From NCBI GenBank assembly GCA_016712265.1, contig JADJRJ010000013.1:1-45064 (forward strand): DNA of 45,064 nt. The letters are read 5' to 3'. The stretch's first letter is position 1, and the number at the start of each line of letters is the position of its first letter. The notes under the pieces were generated by a model. The model was not told the origin of the DNA and made no database searches. It saw only the letters and a list, made by a program, of their open reading frames with translations. Both the position numbers and the translations under genes were made by a program. Below, one piece after another: positions 33,849 to 40,388 of the stretch. The DNA comes from Gemmatimonadota bacterium (GTDB lineage Bacteria; Gemmatimonadota; Gemmatimonadetes; Gemmatimonadales; Gemmatimonadaceae).

Positions 33849-33983
33849 AGACCTACCAGGGCGAAGTGGTGGACAGGTGTCTCGCGGACCACCAGTACGT
33901 TCAAACCGGCACACTCCATCGCCGAGGTGGAGCAGGCTATCTTCCAGAGCGGCGGGGAGCTTCCGCAGGTGTGGGAGGACTGA
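33845..33983 (+). CDS. Small hypothetical protein (frame-disrupted)
   Basis: GTG 33845 gives VKTYQGEVVDRCLADHQY. The sense then continues in another frame as FKPAHSIAEVEQAIFQSGGE then LPQVWED, ending TGA 33981-33983 and overlapping the next ATG. About 45 residues with one base error near 33898. Unknown function. Confidence 0.45.
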
Positions 33984-34135
33984 TGCCGAAGTGCCAGGTC
34001 TGCCTGGAGGGCGACGACGCCCGGAAGGGCGGTGTGAACCAGTACCAGGCGCCCGAGGACCGACCGGCAGCGGCAGGTGGTTCCATGGCGTGTGCGTTCA
34101 AGGTCGGCTACAACGAGTGGGATGAGGACGAGTGA
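33983..34135 (+). CDS. Small hypothetical protein with CxxC
   Basis: ATG 33983 overlaps the previous stop (TGATG). The 50-residue product starts MPKCQVCLEGDDARKGGVNQ and ends in an acidic WDEDE; Cys4 and Cys7 form one metal knuckle and Cys42 could be a third ligand. Its stop overlaps the next ATG. Confidence 0.5.
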   Translation: MPKCQVCLEGDDARKGGVNQYQAPEDRPAAAGGSMACAFKVGYNEWDEDE

Positions 34136-34308
34136 TGAAGTGCTGGTGCGGTAGCAAGGCGACTCACTACGTGTCGATCATCATCGGGCGAAAGGGGCAG
34201 GACACGGACCACATCGACAACTACCTCTGCGACGACCACACAGAGCGCGTAGAAGCGGCCGCGGATCGAGACAAGGACGTCATGGAGTTCGAGGCAAAGG
34301 AGCTGTGA
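34135..34308 (+). CDS. Small zinc-ribbon-like protein
   Basis: ATG 34135 within TGATG encodes 57 residues: MKCWCGSKATHYVSIIIGRK, a short loop, NYLCDDHTERVEAAADRDKD and a helix. The pairs C-x-C and C-x-x-H are 30 residues apart, the usual spacing of a small zinc ribbon. Both ends overlap neighbours by one base. Likely a nucleic-acid- or protein-binding accessory protein. Confidence 0.55.
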   Translation: MKCWCGSKATHYVSIIIGRKGQDTDHIDNYLCDDHTERVEAAADRDKDVMEFEAKEL

Positions 34309-34517
34309 TGCCCAGATTCGCAGCAAGGCCGGTCGGGACGTTCGGCGGAGATGGCCGGACCGACCCGGACCGGGTGGGCAACGTCGTCAGCATCCAGGGC
34401 AAGGACTGGGTGGTGGCGCAGGTACTCACGGAGAGCTACCTGCTGCAGGCCCAGACGGAGCGGGGGCGGAGTACGCTCCTGGTCACTCCGAAGGAGATGG
34501 AGGAGCACGCCAGGTAG
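34308..34517 (+). CDS. Small beta-rich hypothetical protein
   Basis: ATG 34308 overlaps the preceding stop. The 69 residues contain RVGNVVSIQGKDWVVAQVLT and YLLQAQTERGRSTLLVTPKE, an SH3-like beta pattern, ending with a helix. Its stop codon TAG is the first three bases of a degenerate promoter module. Confidence 0.55.
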   Translation: MPRFAARPVGTFGGDGRTDPDRVGNVVSIQGKDWVVAQVLTESYLLQAQTERGRSTLLVTPKEMEEHAR

Positions 34518-34539
34518 ACGCCGGGTGGCGCCGTAGAAA
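34515..34539 (+). promoter_or_regulatory. Degenerate promoter module
   Basis: TAGACGCCgggtGGCGCC followed by TAGAAA at 34534 keeps the left arm and part of the right arm, but the -10-like word is four bases too close. It stands 32 bases before the gene at 34571 and looks like a shortened copy. Confidence 0.35.
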
Positions 34540-34570
34540 TGGCGACGACACGCCAACCAGGAGGGCAGAG

Positions 34571-35098
34571 ATGATGAGTGCAGCAGCGCGGGATGACCAC
34601 CCGACCGCAGCCATGGTCATGATGTGCTACAAGCACGCGGGCAAGATCCGGTCTGACGCGCCGGTCGAGCAGACACCCGTGCCGAGTGACCCGGAGTTCC
34701 AGAACAGCCGGGGCCGTCGCGAGGGTGACCGGCGCGAACTCTTCCGCCAGGTCAAGGCGCTCGGCGACAAGGTCGATGAGGGACCCTACGCCATCCGGAA
34801 CGGCCCCAAGGCCGCCAATGACATCAGTTTCTACCAGGTGGACAAGCCCACCACGGGTAAGTGGGCCGGGCGGACGTTCGTCAGCCGTCGGCTGTCGGAC
34901 AACGAGCAGCGGCTGACGCTGGAGGAGCAGGTGCGGGTCCTCGCAGCCATCGCTGCCGACCCGCAAGGCGCCTCGCTGCTCTACGGCCAGACCATCGGCG
35001 AGTTAGCGGAGTTGGCAGGCCGCGACCAACGAGGTCAGCCGCCAGCGCGGCATCGGCCCGGTCTGCGCCCGCAAGCGCGGCTACATGGACGTGGCGTA
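34571..35098 (+). CDS. DUF6011-like zinc-ribbon protein (frame-disrupted at C-terminus)
   Basis: ATG 34571 follows GGAGGGCAG. Residues 75-140 (FYQVDKPTTGKWAGRTFVSR, then LTLEEQVRVLAAIAADPQGA) are intact. After about 34995 the expected zinc ribbon is scrambled. The pieces TNEVSRQRGIGPVCARKRGY and MDVA in another frame, ending TAA 35096-35098, match the closing G-I-G-P-x-C-x-x-K of DUF6011. The missing C-x-x-C can be reconstructed only with several single-base losses. About 175 residues. Function of the family is unknown. Confidence 0.6.
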
Positions 35099-35103
35099 AG
35101 GAC

Positions 35104-35132
35104 TAGACGCCGATGGCGTCGTAAGCTAGACT
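35104..35132 (+). promoter_or_regulatory. Palindromic promoter module 5
   Basis: TAGACG 35104-35109, loop CGATG, GCGTC 35116-35120, TAGACT 35127-35132; spacer 17. It begins six bases after the upstream stop and 52 bases before the next start. Confidence 0.8.
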
Positions 35133-35183
35133 GAGCGTTGTAAACAGCCCGCCCGGAACGGGCGCGAGACTCGGAGGCCCCAG

Positions 35184-36149
35184 ATGAGCGACAAGATCCT
35201 CGACCGTATCCAGAAGATCCTCGACCGCGCCAACCACCCCGGCACGCCGCAAGGCGAGCGGGACTCGGCGCTGGCCATGGCCGACAACCTCATGAAGGTG
35301 CACCAGATCGAAGAGGCCGCGCTGCGGGCTCGGAACGTCGCCCGGGGGATCGGCGAGGCGAAGCGCCACGAGGTCACCGATGAGGAGATCGAGTGGGTGG
35401 ACTCGTTCGACGAGTTCCTGCCGACCCACCGCAACGTCGCCGCGCTGCTGGCCAACCTGGCCGGCGTGGAGATCGTCTTCAAGTCCAGCTACTTCAAGAG
35501 CACCATCCACGTCGTCGGGTACCCGGACGCCATCGGCTACTTCAAGATGCTGTGGACCGGGACCTACCTCGTGTTCAGCGCACAGCTGTTCCCCAAGTGG
35601 AACCGGAACGCATCGGCGGGCGAGAACATCCGGGCGTTCGTGGAGGCCGGTTACAAGTGGGACTACGTGTGGCACCAGGCCCGCAAGGAGAACCAGCCGT
35701 TCACCCGTACCTCCAAGGGCGAGACGGTCGAGGTGGCCTGCCCGCCCGCGGACAACGGCTGGATGAAGCGCCAGCTTGCCAAGGCGTACGCCGCCACCGG
35801 CGAGGAGAAGCCCAAGCTGACGCACGGGGTGAAGAACTACCGGAACAGCTACGCCGAGGGGTTCTACACCTCCCTGCGGGACCGGGTCATGGAGATGATG
35901 GTCCAGCGCCGTCGCCTGGAGGCGCAGGCCGAGGGTGGCGCCCAGATGGTCCTGGCTCGGGACGTGGACGCAGTGCAGAAGCGCTTCAATGAGCTGTTCC
36001 CGCCGAGCACCCTCAGCTACGGCAAGGCGGAGCGGCAGGGCGGGAACCACGCGGGCGCTGCGGCTCGCGGCCGGACCGCTGCGGCGACGGCCGACCTGAC
36101 CGGGGGCCGGGGTGGCGTGACAGGTGGAGCTCGGCGGTCCATCGGATGA
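35184..36149 (+). CDS. DUF2786-domain protein
   Basis: This intact 321-residue protein begins with ILDRIQKILDRANHPGTPQG, then ERDSALAMADNLMKVHQIEE, the DUF2786 signature helices. The central part (VDSFDEFLPTHRNVAALLAN, then YPDAIGYFKMLWTGTYLVFS) is the DUF7168-like extension seen in actinophages. A helical region and a low-complexity Ala/Gly/Arg tail follow. The biochemical role is unknown; the domain is common in early phage genes. Expression is from module 5. The stop overlaps the next ATG (ATGA). Confidence 0.8.
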   Translation: MSDKILDRIQKILDRANHPGTPQGERDSALAMADNLMKVHQIEEAALRARNVARGIGEAKRHEVTDEEIEWVDSFDEFLPTHRNVAALLANLAGVEIVFKSSYFKSTIHVVGYPDAIGYFKMLWTGTYLVFSAQLFPKWNRNASAGENIRAFVEAGYKWDYVWHQARKENQPFTRTSKGETVEVACPPADNGWMKRQLAKAYAATGEEKPKLTHGVKNYRNSYAEGFYTSLRDRVMEMMVQRRRLEAQAEGGAQMVLARDVDAVQKRFNELFPPSTLSYGKAERQGGNHAGAAARGRTAAATADLTGGRGGVTGGARRSIG

Positions 36150-36280
36150 GCAAGATCCAACTCCCCGTCCCGCCCGGCATTCTCGTGTCGGGTGGGGCGG
36201 CGCAACCAGTCTTTTTCGCCGGTGGCGGCATTCGCGATCGCATCCCTACTCAACATGATACCCTGGTAGATGCGGGGTAG
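36146..36280 (+). CDS. Small hypothetical protein
   Basis: ATG 36146 overlaps the previous stop. The 44 residues (MSKIQLPVPPGILVSGGAAQ, then PVFFAGGGIRDRIPTQHDTL) end at TAG 36278-36280, which is the beginning of the -35 box of module 6. Gly-rich and hydrophobic; no family recognised. Confidence 0.5.
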   Translation: MSKIQLPVPPGILVSGGAAQPVFFAGGGIRDRIPTQHDTLVDAG

Positions 36281-36306
36281 ACGCGGACAGCGTCGACCGC
36301 TAGACT
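36278..36306 (+). promoter_or_regulatory. Palindromic promoter module 6
   Basis: TAGACG 36278-36283, loop GGACA, GCGTC 36290-36294, TAGACT 36301-36306; spacer 17. The TAG of the -35 box is the stop of the upstream gene; the next start is 35 bases downstream. Confidence 0.8.
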
Positions 36307-36341
36307 CATCCCGTAAGCTCACCGCTCGGAAGGAGCGCGAC

Positions 36342-36500
36342 ATGTTCGAGATCGGCGACAAAGTACAGGTTGAAGCCCCTGGTTGGCAGGGGTACACCGG
36401 AGAGGTGATCGGCGAGGAGATCAACGGGGACGTCCAGGTTCGGCTCGATCACTCGGGTGGCTACAAGGAGTTCAGCGCGGCCGACCTGAAGAAGGCCTGA
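36342..36500 (+). CDS. Small KOW/SH3-like protein
   Basis: ATG 36342 follows GGAAGGAG. The 52 residues (MFEIGDKVQVEAPGWQGYTG, then EVIGEEINGDVQVRLDHSGG, then YKEFSAADLKKA) make a compact SH3/KOW-type barrel: G-D-x-V-x-V, a Gly turn, and V-x-V-R-L-D. KOW barrels bind RNA or protein. Transcribed from module 6 and followed by a strong hairpin, so it may be a one-gene unit. Confidence 0.7.
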   Translation: MFEIGDKVQVEAPGWQGYTGEVIGEEINGDVQVRLDHSGGYKEFSAADLKKA

Positions 36501-36541
36501 GACCAGCCGCTGACCGCTGGGGAGCTGGTTGGCGGCAATTA

Positions 36542-36585
36542 GGAGGGGCGGGCGCGACGTTGGGGAGCCGACCGCCCGCCCTTCC
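36542..36585 (+). terminator. 13-bp GC-rich hairpin
   Basis: GGAGGGGCGGGCG (36542-36554) pairs with CGCCCGCCCTTCC (36573-36585), one wobble pair, 18-base loop. No T-run. It lies 41 bases after the KOW gene and before the ribosome site of the next, a good terminator candidate. Confidence 0.6.
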
Positions 36586-36602
36586 GCAACCGGAGAGGAA
36601 CC

Positions 36603-36791
36603 GTGGCAAAGAACAGCGGCAGCATCATCGTTCGGCAGGTGCTCGTGAAGGATGGCAAGACGCGGCGCAGCGGACCGTCAACATGAGCAGCTTCGCCGGG
36701 TGACACCGCTGCCGCGGTCGATCTGATGACCAAGAGCCTGAACCACCAGTACGGCGAGCGCGGCTGGAAGTGGAACAAGACAACCATCTAG
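36603..36791 (+). CDS. Small hypothetical protein (frame-disrupted)
   Basis: GTG 36603 after GGAGAGGAA encodes MAKNSGSIIVRQVLVKDGKT. Sense then passes through TVNMSSFAG and DTAAAVDLMTKSLNHQYGER in two other frames to WKWNKTTI and TAG 36789-36791. About 60 residues with two single-base errors. The tRNA-like element starts nine bases later. Unknown function. Confidence 0.5.
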
Positions 36792-36799
36792 CTAGACCT

Positions 36800-36881
36800 G
36801 GGGCGGGCCGCGTGCCCGTGGCGTCAGGAAGGCTCTCATCCCCTCCGAGAGACCGAGCAGGTTCGAGTCCTGCCCGCCCCA
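36800..36881 (+). tRNA. tRNA-like gene, identity unresolved
   Basis: A perfect 7-bp acceptor stem (GGGGCGG at 36800-36806 with CCGCCCC at 36874-36880), discriminator A, and a perfect T-arm GCAGG-TTCGAGT-CCTGC (36857-36873) are present. A CTCTC/GAGAG stem (36833-36851) could be the anticodon arm but has a nine-base loop, and the D-arm is irregular. Total length 82. Base errors or a degenerate tRNA would explain this. CTC, CAT or CCC anticodons cannot be separated. No CCA is encoded. Confidence 0.5.
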
Positions 36882-36925
36882 CTCAACCAGCGACAACCAC
36901 ACCTACGCCCAAGGAGGGCCCAGTC

Positions 36926-37137
36926 ATGACCACACCCAAGCGCGGCGTCAAGGTCGTCATCCTCACCGAGACCGTGGACGAGGATGGCCGGCCAAGCAAG
37001 GCGCCCACCCGCGTCATCCGGAAGCACCGCCCGCGGAACAGCGGGGCGCGACGCTCAGGGAGTTCTCGAACGCGGACGGGCGGGGCGTAGAGCGCGCCAA
37101 CGCCTACGTCGAGGAGAAGGGACACAGCTTGGTATGA
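36926..37137 (+). CDS. Small hypothetical protein (frame-disrupted)
   Basis: ATG 36926 follows AAGGAGG. The start MTTPKRGVKVVILTETVDED and GRPSKAPTRVIRKHRPRN are followed, after a break near 37050, by TLREFSNADGRGVERANAYV then EEKGHSLV and TGA 37135-37137. About 70 residues, basic then acidic helix. The stop overlaps the next ATG. Family unknown. Confidence 0.5.
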
Positions 37138-37305
37138 ACTTCGGAGGATGCACCACATGCGGCGACGCCAAGGGCGGCGCCCAGACGCGACAGGATGGGA
37201 GACGGCCGCAAACCAGGGGTGGAGGTGCCAGGACTTGCATGGGTGTCCGTGCAAGGCGACGGTGATGCGACAGTTCGTGCCACGCAGACGCGTAAGGAAG
37301 GATGA
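37134..37305 (+). CDS. Small Cys-rich protein (frame-disrupted)
   Basis: ATG 37134 in ATGA encodes MNFGGCTTCGDAKGGAQTRQ. Sense then changes to WETAANQGWRCQDLHGCPCK then ATVMRQFV, and ends as ATQTRKEG at TGA 37303-37305, overlapping the next ATG. C-x-x-C plus C-x5-C-x-C suggests a small zinc-binding fold. About 55 residues, at least two base errors. Confidence 0.4.
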
Positions 37306-37482
37306 GCAGCATAAGGGTGTGCCCGCGAGTGCCGGGAGGACGCGGTGGCTCTGCCGCCGACGAACGGCACGACCCCGCAGCAGAAGGGCGACCGGTACAG
37401 CCACGCCAAGGACCGGACGCCGCTGTGCCCGGTCATGGGAAGGGGAGGGTACGAATCGGCGCGCGGACACAAGCGCCGCTGA
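37302..37482 (+). CDS. Small zinc-finger-like protein (frame-disrupted)
   Basis: ATG 37302 gives MSSIRVCP; after a one-base break near 37326 sense continues ECREDAVALPPTNGTTPQQK, then GDRYSHAKDRTPLCPVMGRG and YESARGHKRR, ending TGA 37480-37482. The restored C-P-x-C and the later C-P with nearby His make a small zinc knuckle. About 60 residues. Confidence 0.45.
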
Positions 37483-37501
37483 AGTCGGAGACGCCCCGGG
37501 G

Positions 37502-37529
37502 TAGACGCCCGGGGCGTCGTCCGCAAACT
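37502..37529 (+). promoter_or_regulatory. Palindromic promoter module 7
   Basis: TAGACG 37502-37507, loop CCGGG, GCGTC 37514-37518, then GTCCGC and AAACT. Compared with the others, the first T of the -10 box is missing, either natural or a lost base. It stands about 30 bases before the next start. Confidence 0.65.
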
Positions 37530-37558
37530 GGCGTGTAACAAGGCGCCAGGAGGGCAGG

Positions 37559-37778
37559 ATGCAGAAAGCGGACGGTAATCAAGCGGGTCGTGGACGCGGA
37601 CACAGCGACCAAGGTCGATGGGCGCGGTGCGTGCCCGGACGGCCCGACGTACCAGATCCAGCGCGGGAAGCTGGATGGCGAGGTGTCGATGCTCTTCAGC
37701 AGGCGGACCTACGCCTACCTGGAGACGCGGCTCCGTGAACTCAAGAGGCAGGAAACAGATGCGTGGCGCAGGGCGTGA
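37559..37778 (+). CDS. Small hypothetical protein (frame-disrupted at start)
   Basis: ATG 37559 follows AGGAGGGCAGG, but within two codons the sense is in the frame reading RKRTVIKRVVDADTATKVDG, GACPDGPTYQIQRGKLDGEV and SMLFSRRTYAYLETRLRELK, ending TGA 37776-37778. About 73 residues, beta then helix. Overlaps the next GTG. Transcribed from module 7. Family unknown. Confidence 0.5.
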
Positions 37779-38190
37779 GGGCGAAGCCTCGTCGAGATGC
37801 TGTGGGAACAGCTGGACGCGCAGTACAACCGGCTGAAGGAGCTGCACGAGGATGGCGGCGTGACCGCCAAGAACGTCGGGACGGTGAGCGCCGAGCACGC
37901 CATTGCGTACCTCCAGCAGCAGGGCAAAGTCCAGGGCCTGTGCTTCGCAGTCGGCACGATCATGTACCCGTACGACGCGCCCAAGGACCGGATCGAAAGG
38001 TTGCAGGCGGGCGCCGCAGCGCAGGAGAGACGCCTACAGCGAGGACGAGAGGACGACGACGATGGTGACGATGAACTCCGCGCAGCACTAGCAGCAGAAG
38101 ATGCGGGCGATGAAGGCGCGGGCCAGCACATCCGATGCCAAAGGTCTCGCGCGGCAGCAAGCCTTCAAGCGGTCCGTCACGATCAAGTGA
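37775..38190 (+). CDS. Hypothetical helical protein (frame-disrupted, internal TAG)
   Basis: GTG 37775 overlaps the previous stop. The clean part is MLWEQLDAQYNRLKELHEDG, then VTAKNVGTVSAEHAIAYLQQ and VGTIMYPYDAPKDRIERLQ (37797-38010). Sense then moves to DAYSEDERTTTMVTMNSAQH, meets an in-frame TAG at 38089-38091, and continues in the same frame as QQKMRAMKARASTSDAKGLA to TGA 38188-38190. One gene of about 135 residues with errors is most likely; a separate short gene from ATG 38101 is the alternative. Confidence 0.45.
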
Positions 38191-38240
38191 GTGGCGAGAT
38201 CGACCCAGACGCGCCGGTGGTGGAAGGCGAAGCTCAATGA
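38187..38240 (+). CDS. Possible 17-residue acidic peptide
   Basis: GTG 38187 overlaps the preceding stop (GTGA) and encodes VSGEIDPDAPVVEGEAQ, ending TGA 38238-38240, which overlaps the next ATG. The double overlap is like its neighbours, but the size makes it doubtful. Confidence 0.25.
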   Translation: MSGEIDPDAPVVEGEAQ

Positions 38241-38357
38241 AGTACCTCGCAGTGTGCCCGTGACAGACGGGCTTGGAGATCCACAGCCCGTCCTGTCGGA
38301 GGCAGGCGAGGCGAGATCATCAGCGCGCCCAACCCGTTCAGCGCAGGCGTGGAGTAA
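38237..38357 (+). CDS. Small hypothetical protein with Cys (frame-disrupted)
   Basis: ATG 38237 gives MKYLAVCP; sense continues in other frames as TGLEIHSPSCRRQA and GEIISAPNPFSAGVE, ending TAA 38355-38357. About 40 residues with two breaks. The C-P...H-x-x-x-C spacing again suggests metal binding. Confidence 0.35.
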
Positions 38358-38393
38358 CGGCGTCGACAAAGCCGCCGAGCAACGCGCGAGCAC

Positions 38394-38807
38394 ATGGCGG
38401 CGGTCCGGACCTACGCTTGTTCCCCTGCGCGGCGCAGAGGCAGAGCACGCCGGTGCCAGACCTCCCAGCGCAGCAAGCTCCCATTCGAGCGCGAGGCCGG
38501 TGACGGCGAGATCCTGACCGCCCTGATGGGCAAGCGGATCAAGTGGGTCAGCACGACCTCGGGCCGCGAGGAGGAGGCGCGGCTGTACCCGGATGGCCCG
38601 CACGAGAAGGTGATCCAGGGGCGAACCATCACCAGCTTCCCGCACAACCACACCAAGATCAAGGTCACATCAGCCGGCCACCGGGTCCTGGAGTTCCTGG
38701 ACATGGCGGGAACCGGCTTCCGCGCGGCGCGGATCGAACAGACGCAGGCGTTGCGCTGGACGCCACGAGCGTCTTACGCTAAACTACGACTACACCAGAA
38801 GGGGTGA
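38394..38807 (+). CDS. Hypothetical protein upstream of helicase
   Basis: The 137-residue frame has a basic N-terminus with scattered Cys (probably damaged) and a convincing middle: GEILTALMGKRIKWVSTTSG, REEEARLYPDGPHEKVIQGR and TSFPHNHTKIKVTSAGHRVL. The end reads through promoter module 8. If the module had the usual TAG instead of TGG at 38757, the protein would stop there. I do not recognise the family; a beta-rich domain is visible. Confidence 0.5.
   Translation: MAAVRTYACSPARRRGRARRCQTSQRSKLPFEREAGDGEILTALMGKRIKWVSTTSGREEEARLYPDGPHEKVIQGRTITSFPHNHTKIKVTSAGHRVLEFLDMAGTGFRAARIEQTQALRWTPRASYAKLRLHQKG
38757..38785 (+). promoter_or_regulatory. Palindromic promoter module 8
   Basis: TGGACG 38757-38762 (G for A), loop CACGA, GCGTC 38769-38773, TAAACT 38780-38785; spacer 17. 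It stands 27 bases before the helicase start, which suits a short leader. Confidence 0.75.
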
Positions 38808-38812
38808 GCGCG

Positions 38813-40122
38813 GTGGACGCGGACGCGACCAACGGACAGTACGCCGCGCGGAGCGAGATCTTCAACTGGTACCGCGAGGGCGGGGATGACCCATTCTTCC
38901 TGGGCGGGTACGCAGGTTCCGGCAAGACCACTCTCATCAAGCACCTGATCGGCGAGGCCAGGGGCCACATCGCCGTCCTCGCGCCGACCAACAAGGCCGC
39001 CAAGGTCCTGCGGGGCAAGGGTGTGCCGCAGGCGCAGACCATCCACAGCTTCCTGTACGGCCAGCCGGTGTTCGGCGAGTGCGAGTGCGGGTCGGACAAC
39101 AAGAACCACGATGCGAGGTGCCCGGCGCGAGATGTCTTTCCTCCAGCGCAGCGCTTGTTCAACGCCGCAGAGAGATCGTGGAAGAGGTTCCGCCGGTCCT
39201 GATCATCGTCGATGAGGCGTCGATGGTGAATGAGAAGATGGCCAAGGACCTGATCGCCAAGGGCGTGCCGATCCTCGCCGTGGGCGACCCGGGCCAGCTG
39301 CCGCCGGTCGAGGGCAAGCCCGGTTTCGGCGAGCCGACCTACGTCCTCACCGAGATCATGCGGCAGGCCGCGGAGAACCCCATCATCCAGCTGGCGCACG
39401 CGGTTCGGAATGGCGAGAGCCTCCGCCCGGGCAAGTACGGTCGGAACGAAGAGGCCATCATCACCAAGATGTCGCCGAACCGGGCGGACTGGGACACAGA
39501 CAGGGTGGACCAGATCGCGACCGGAAGCACACCACCCGCACCATGTACAACCGGAACTACCGCGCGCTGACCGGGCGGCAGGGTCTCGTTGAGCCGGGCG
39601 AGGATGTGCTGTTCAAGTCCAGCCACAAGGAGCAGGGCATCGCCAACGGCGACGTGTTCACCGTCTGCGAGGTCATCGAGCGAGACCACCTCCCAACACA
39701 GTAGGGGGGGCGAGGGCGGCGAGGGCCGCGACCGTTTCTTCGCCATGTCGGCCTGGAAGCAGGGCTTCGGCGGGGCGCAGGAGTGGAAAGACCTCTCCAC
39801 CATGGACTTCCGGTACCGCGTCCGGCACGCGCAGGTGTGGCACTCGTACGCCATCACCGTGCACTCGGCGCAGGGCTCGGAATGGGACCACGTCCTGATC
39901 GCTCAGGACGGGAACCGCGACCGTAAGTGGCTCTACACCGCTATCACTCGCGCAAAGGCGCATGATCTTGGCGGGGACGGACGATGGACGAAGTGGCCAG
40001 TGCGCCAGGTTTTTGACAAGCTATACCAGGTGGTTTTGGAACATAGAGGGTGCGAGGAGCCGGAAATTGGACGGCATGCAGTCTCATCGGGCGGCCCAGG
40101 AGGACGCAGACCGCGCGAATAG
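38813..40122 (+). CDS. Dda/RecD-type SF1 DNA helicase (frame-disrupted)
   Basis: All main SF1 motifs are present but in several frames. Motif I is GGYAGSGKTTLIKHL (38911-38945) and Ia is VLAPTNKAAKVL. Motif II is LIIVDEASMVN (39199-39231) and III is VGDPGQLPPVEG. The later motifs are VHSAQGSEWDHVLI and YTAITRAK (39858-39960). A Cys cluster lies between Ia and II. GTG 38813 is preferred over GTG 38804 because of spacing to AGAAGGGG. Breaks occur near 39115, 39140, 39518 and 39705. Such helicases restart forks or unwind recombination intermediates. The end is uncertain. Confidence 0.75.
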
Positions 40123-40131
40123 GAAAGACAG

Positions 40132-40388
40132 ATGAAACTACACGCGGACCGAGTCAGCAACCGGATGCAGGTCGGGTGTCGCTGGCGCAAGGGACATCCC
40201 GCGCCAGGCAGCCAGATTCAGGCTACAACTTCATGGACAGCCCCAAGGCCGTCAAATTGAGCAACCGAGGTCGAGCCTATGCACCAGCCAAGGGCGCGGA
40301 GCTTCCAGCGAACTACCGGACGTGCGCGGACCTCCGCGCAGGTTCAGCGACGCAAGCTAGGACATCATGGATGGTTGGCGTGGGGTGA
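40132..40388 (+). CDS. Hypothetical protein (frame-disrupted)
   Basis: ATG 40132 starts MKLHADRVSNRMQVGCRWRK; a better-looking stretch in another frame reads GYNFMDSPKAVKLSNRGRAY, then PAKGAELPANYRTCADLRAG. One gene of about 75-85 residues with a break near 40200-40220 is likely. Family unknown. It separates the two helicase genes. Confidence 0.35.

Noticed and set aside
39962..40135. 57-codon frame MILAGTDDGRSGQCARFLTS after the helicase motif VI
   Set aside because: No ribosome site, and it overlaps the probable helicase C-terminus. It could also be the true continuation after a frame error, so not annotated separately.
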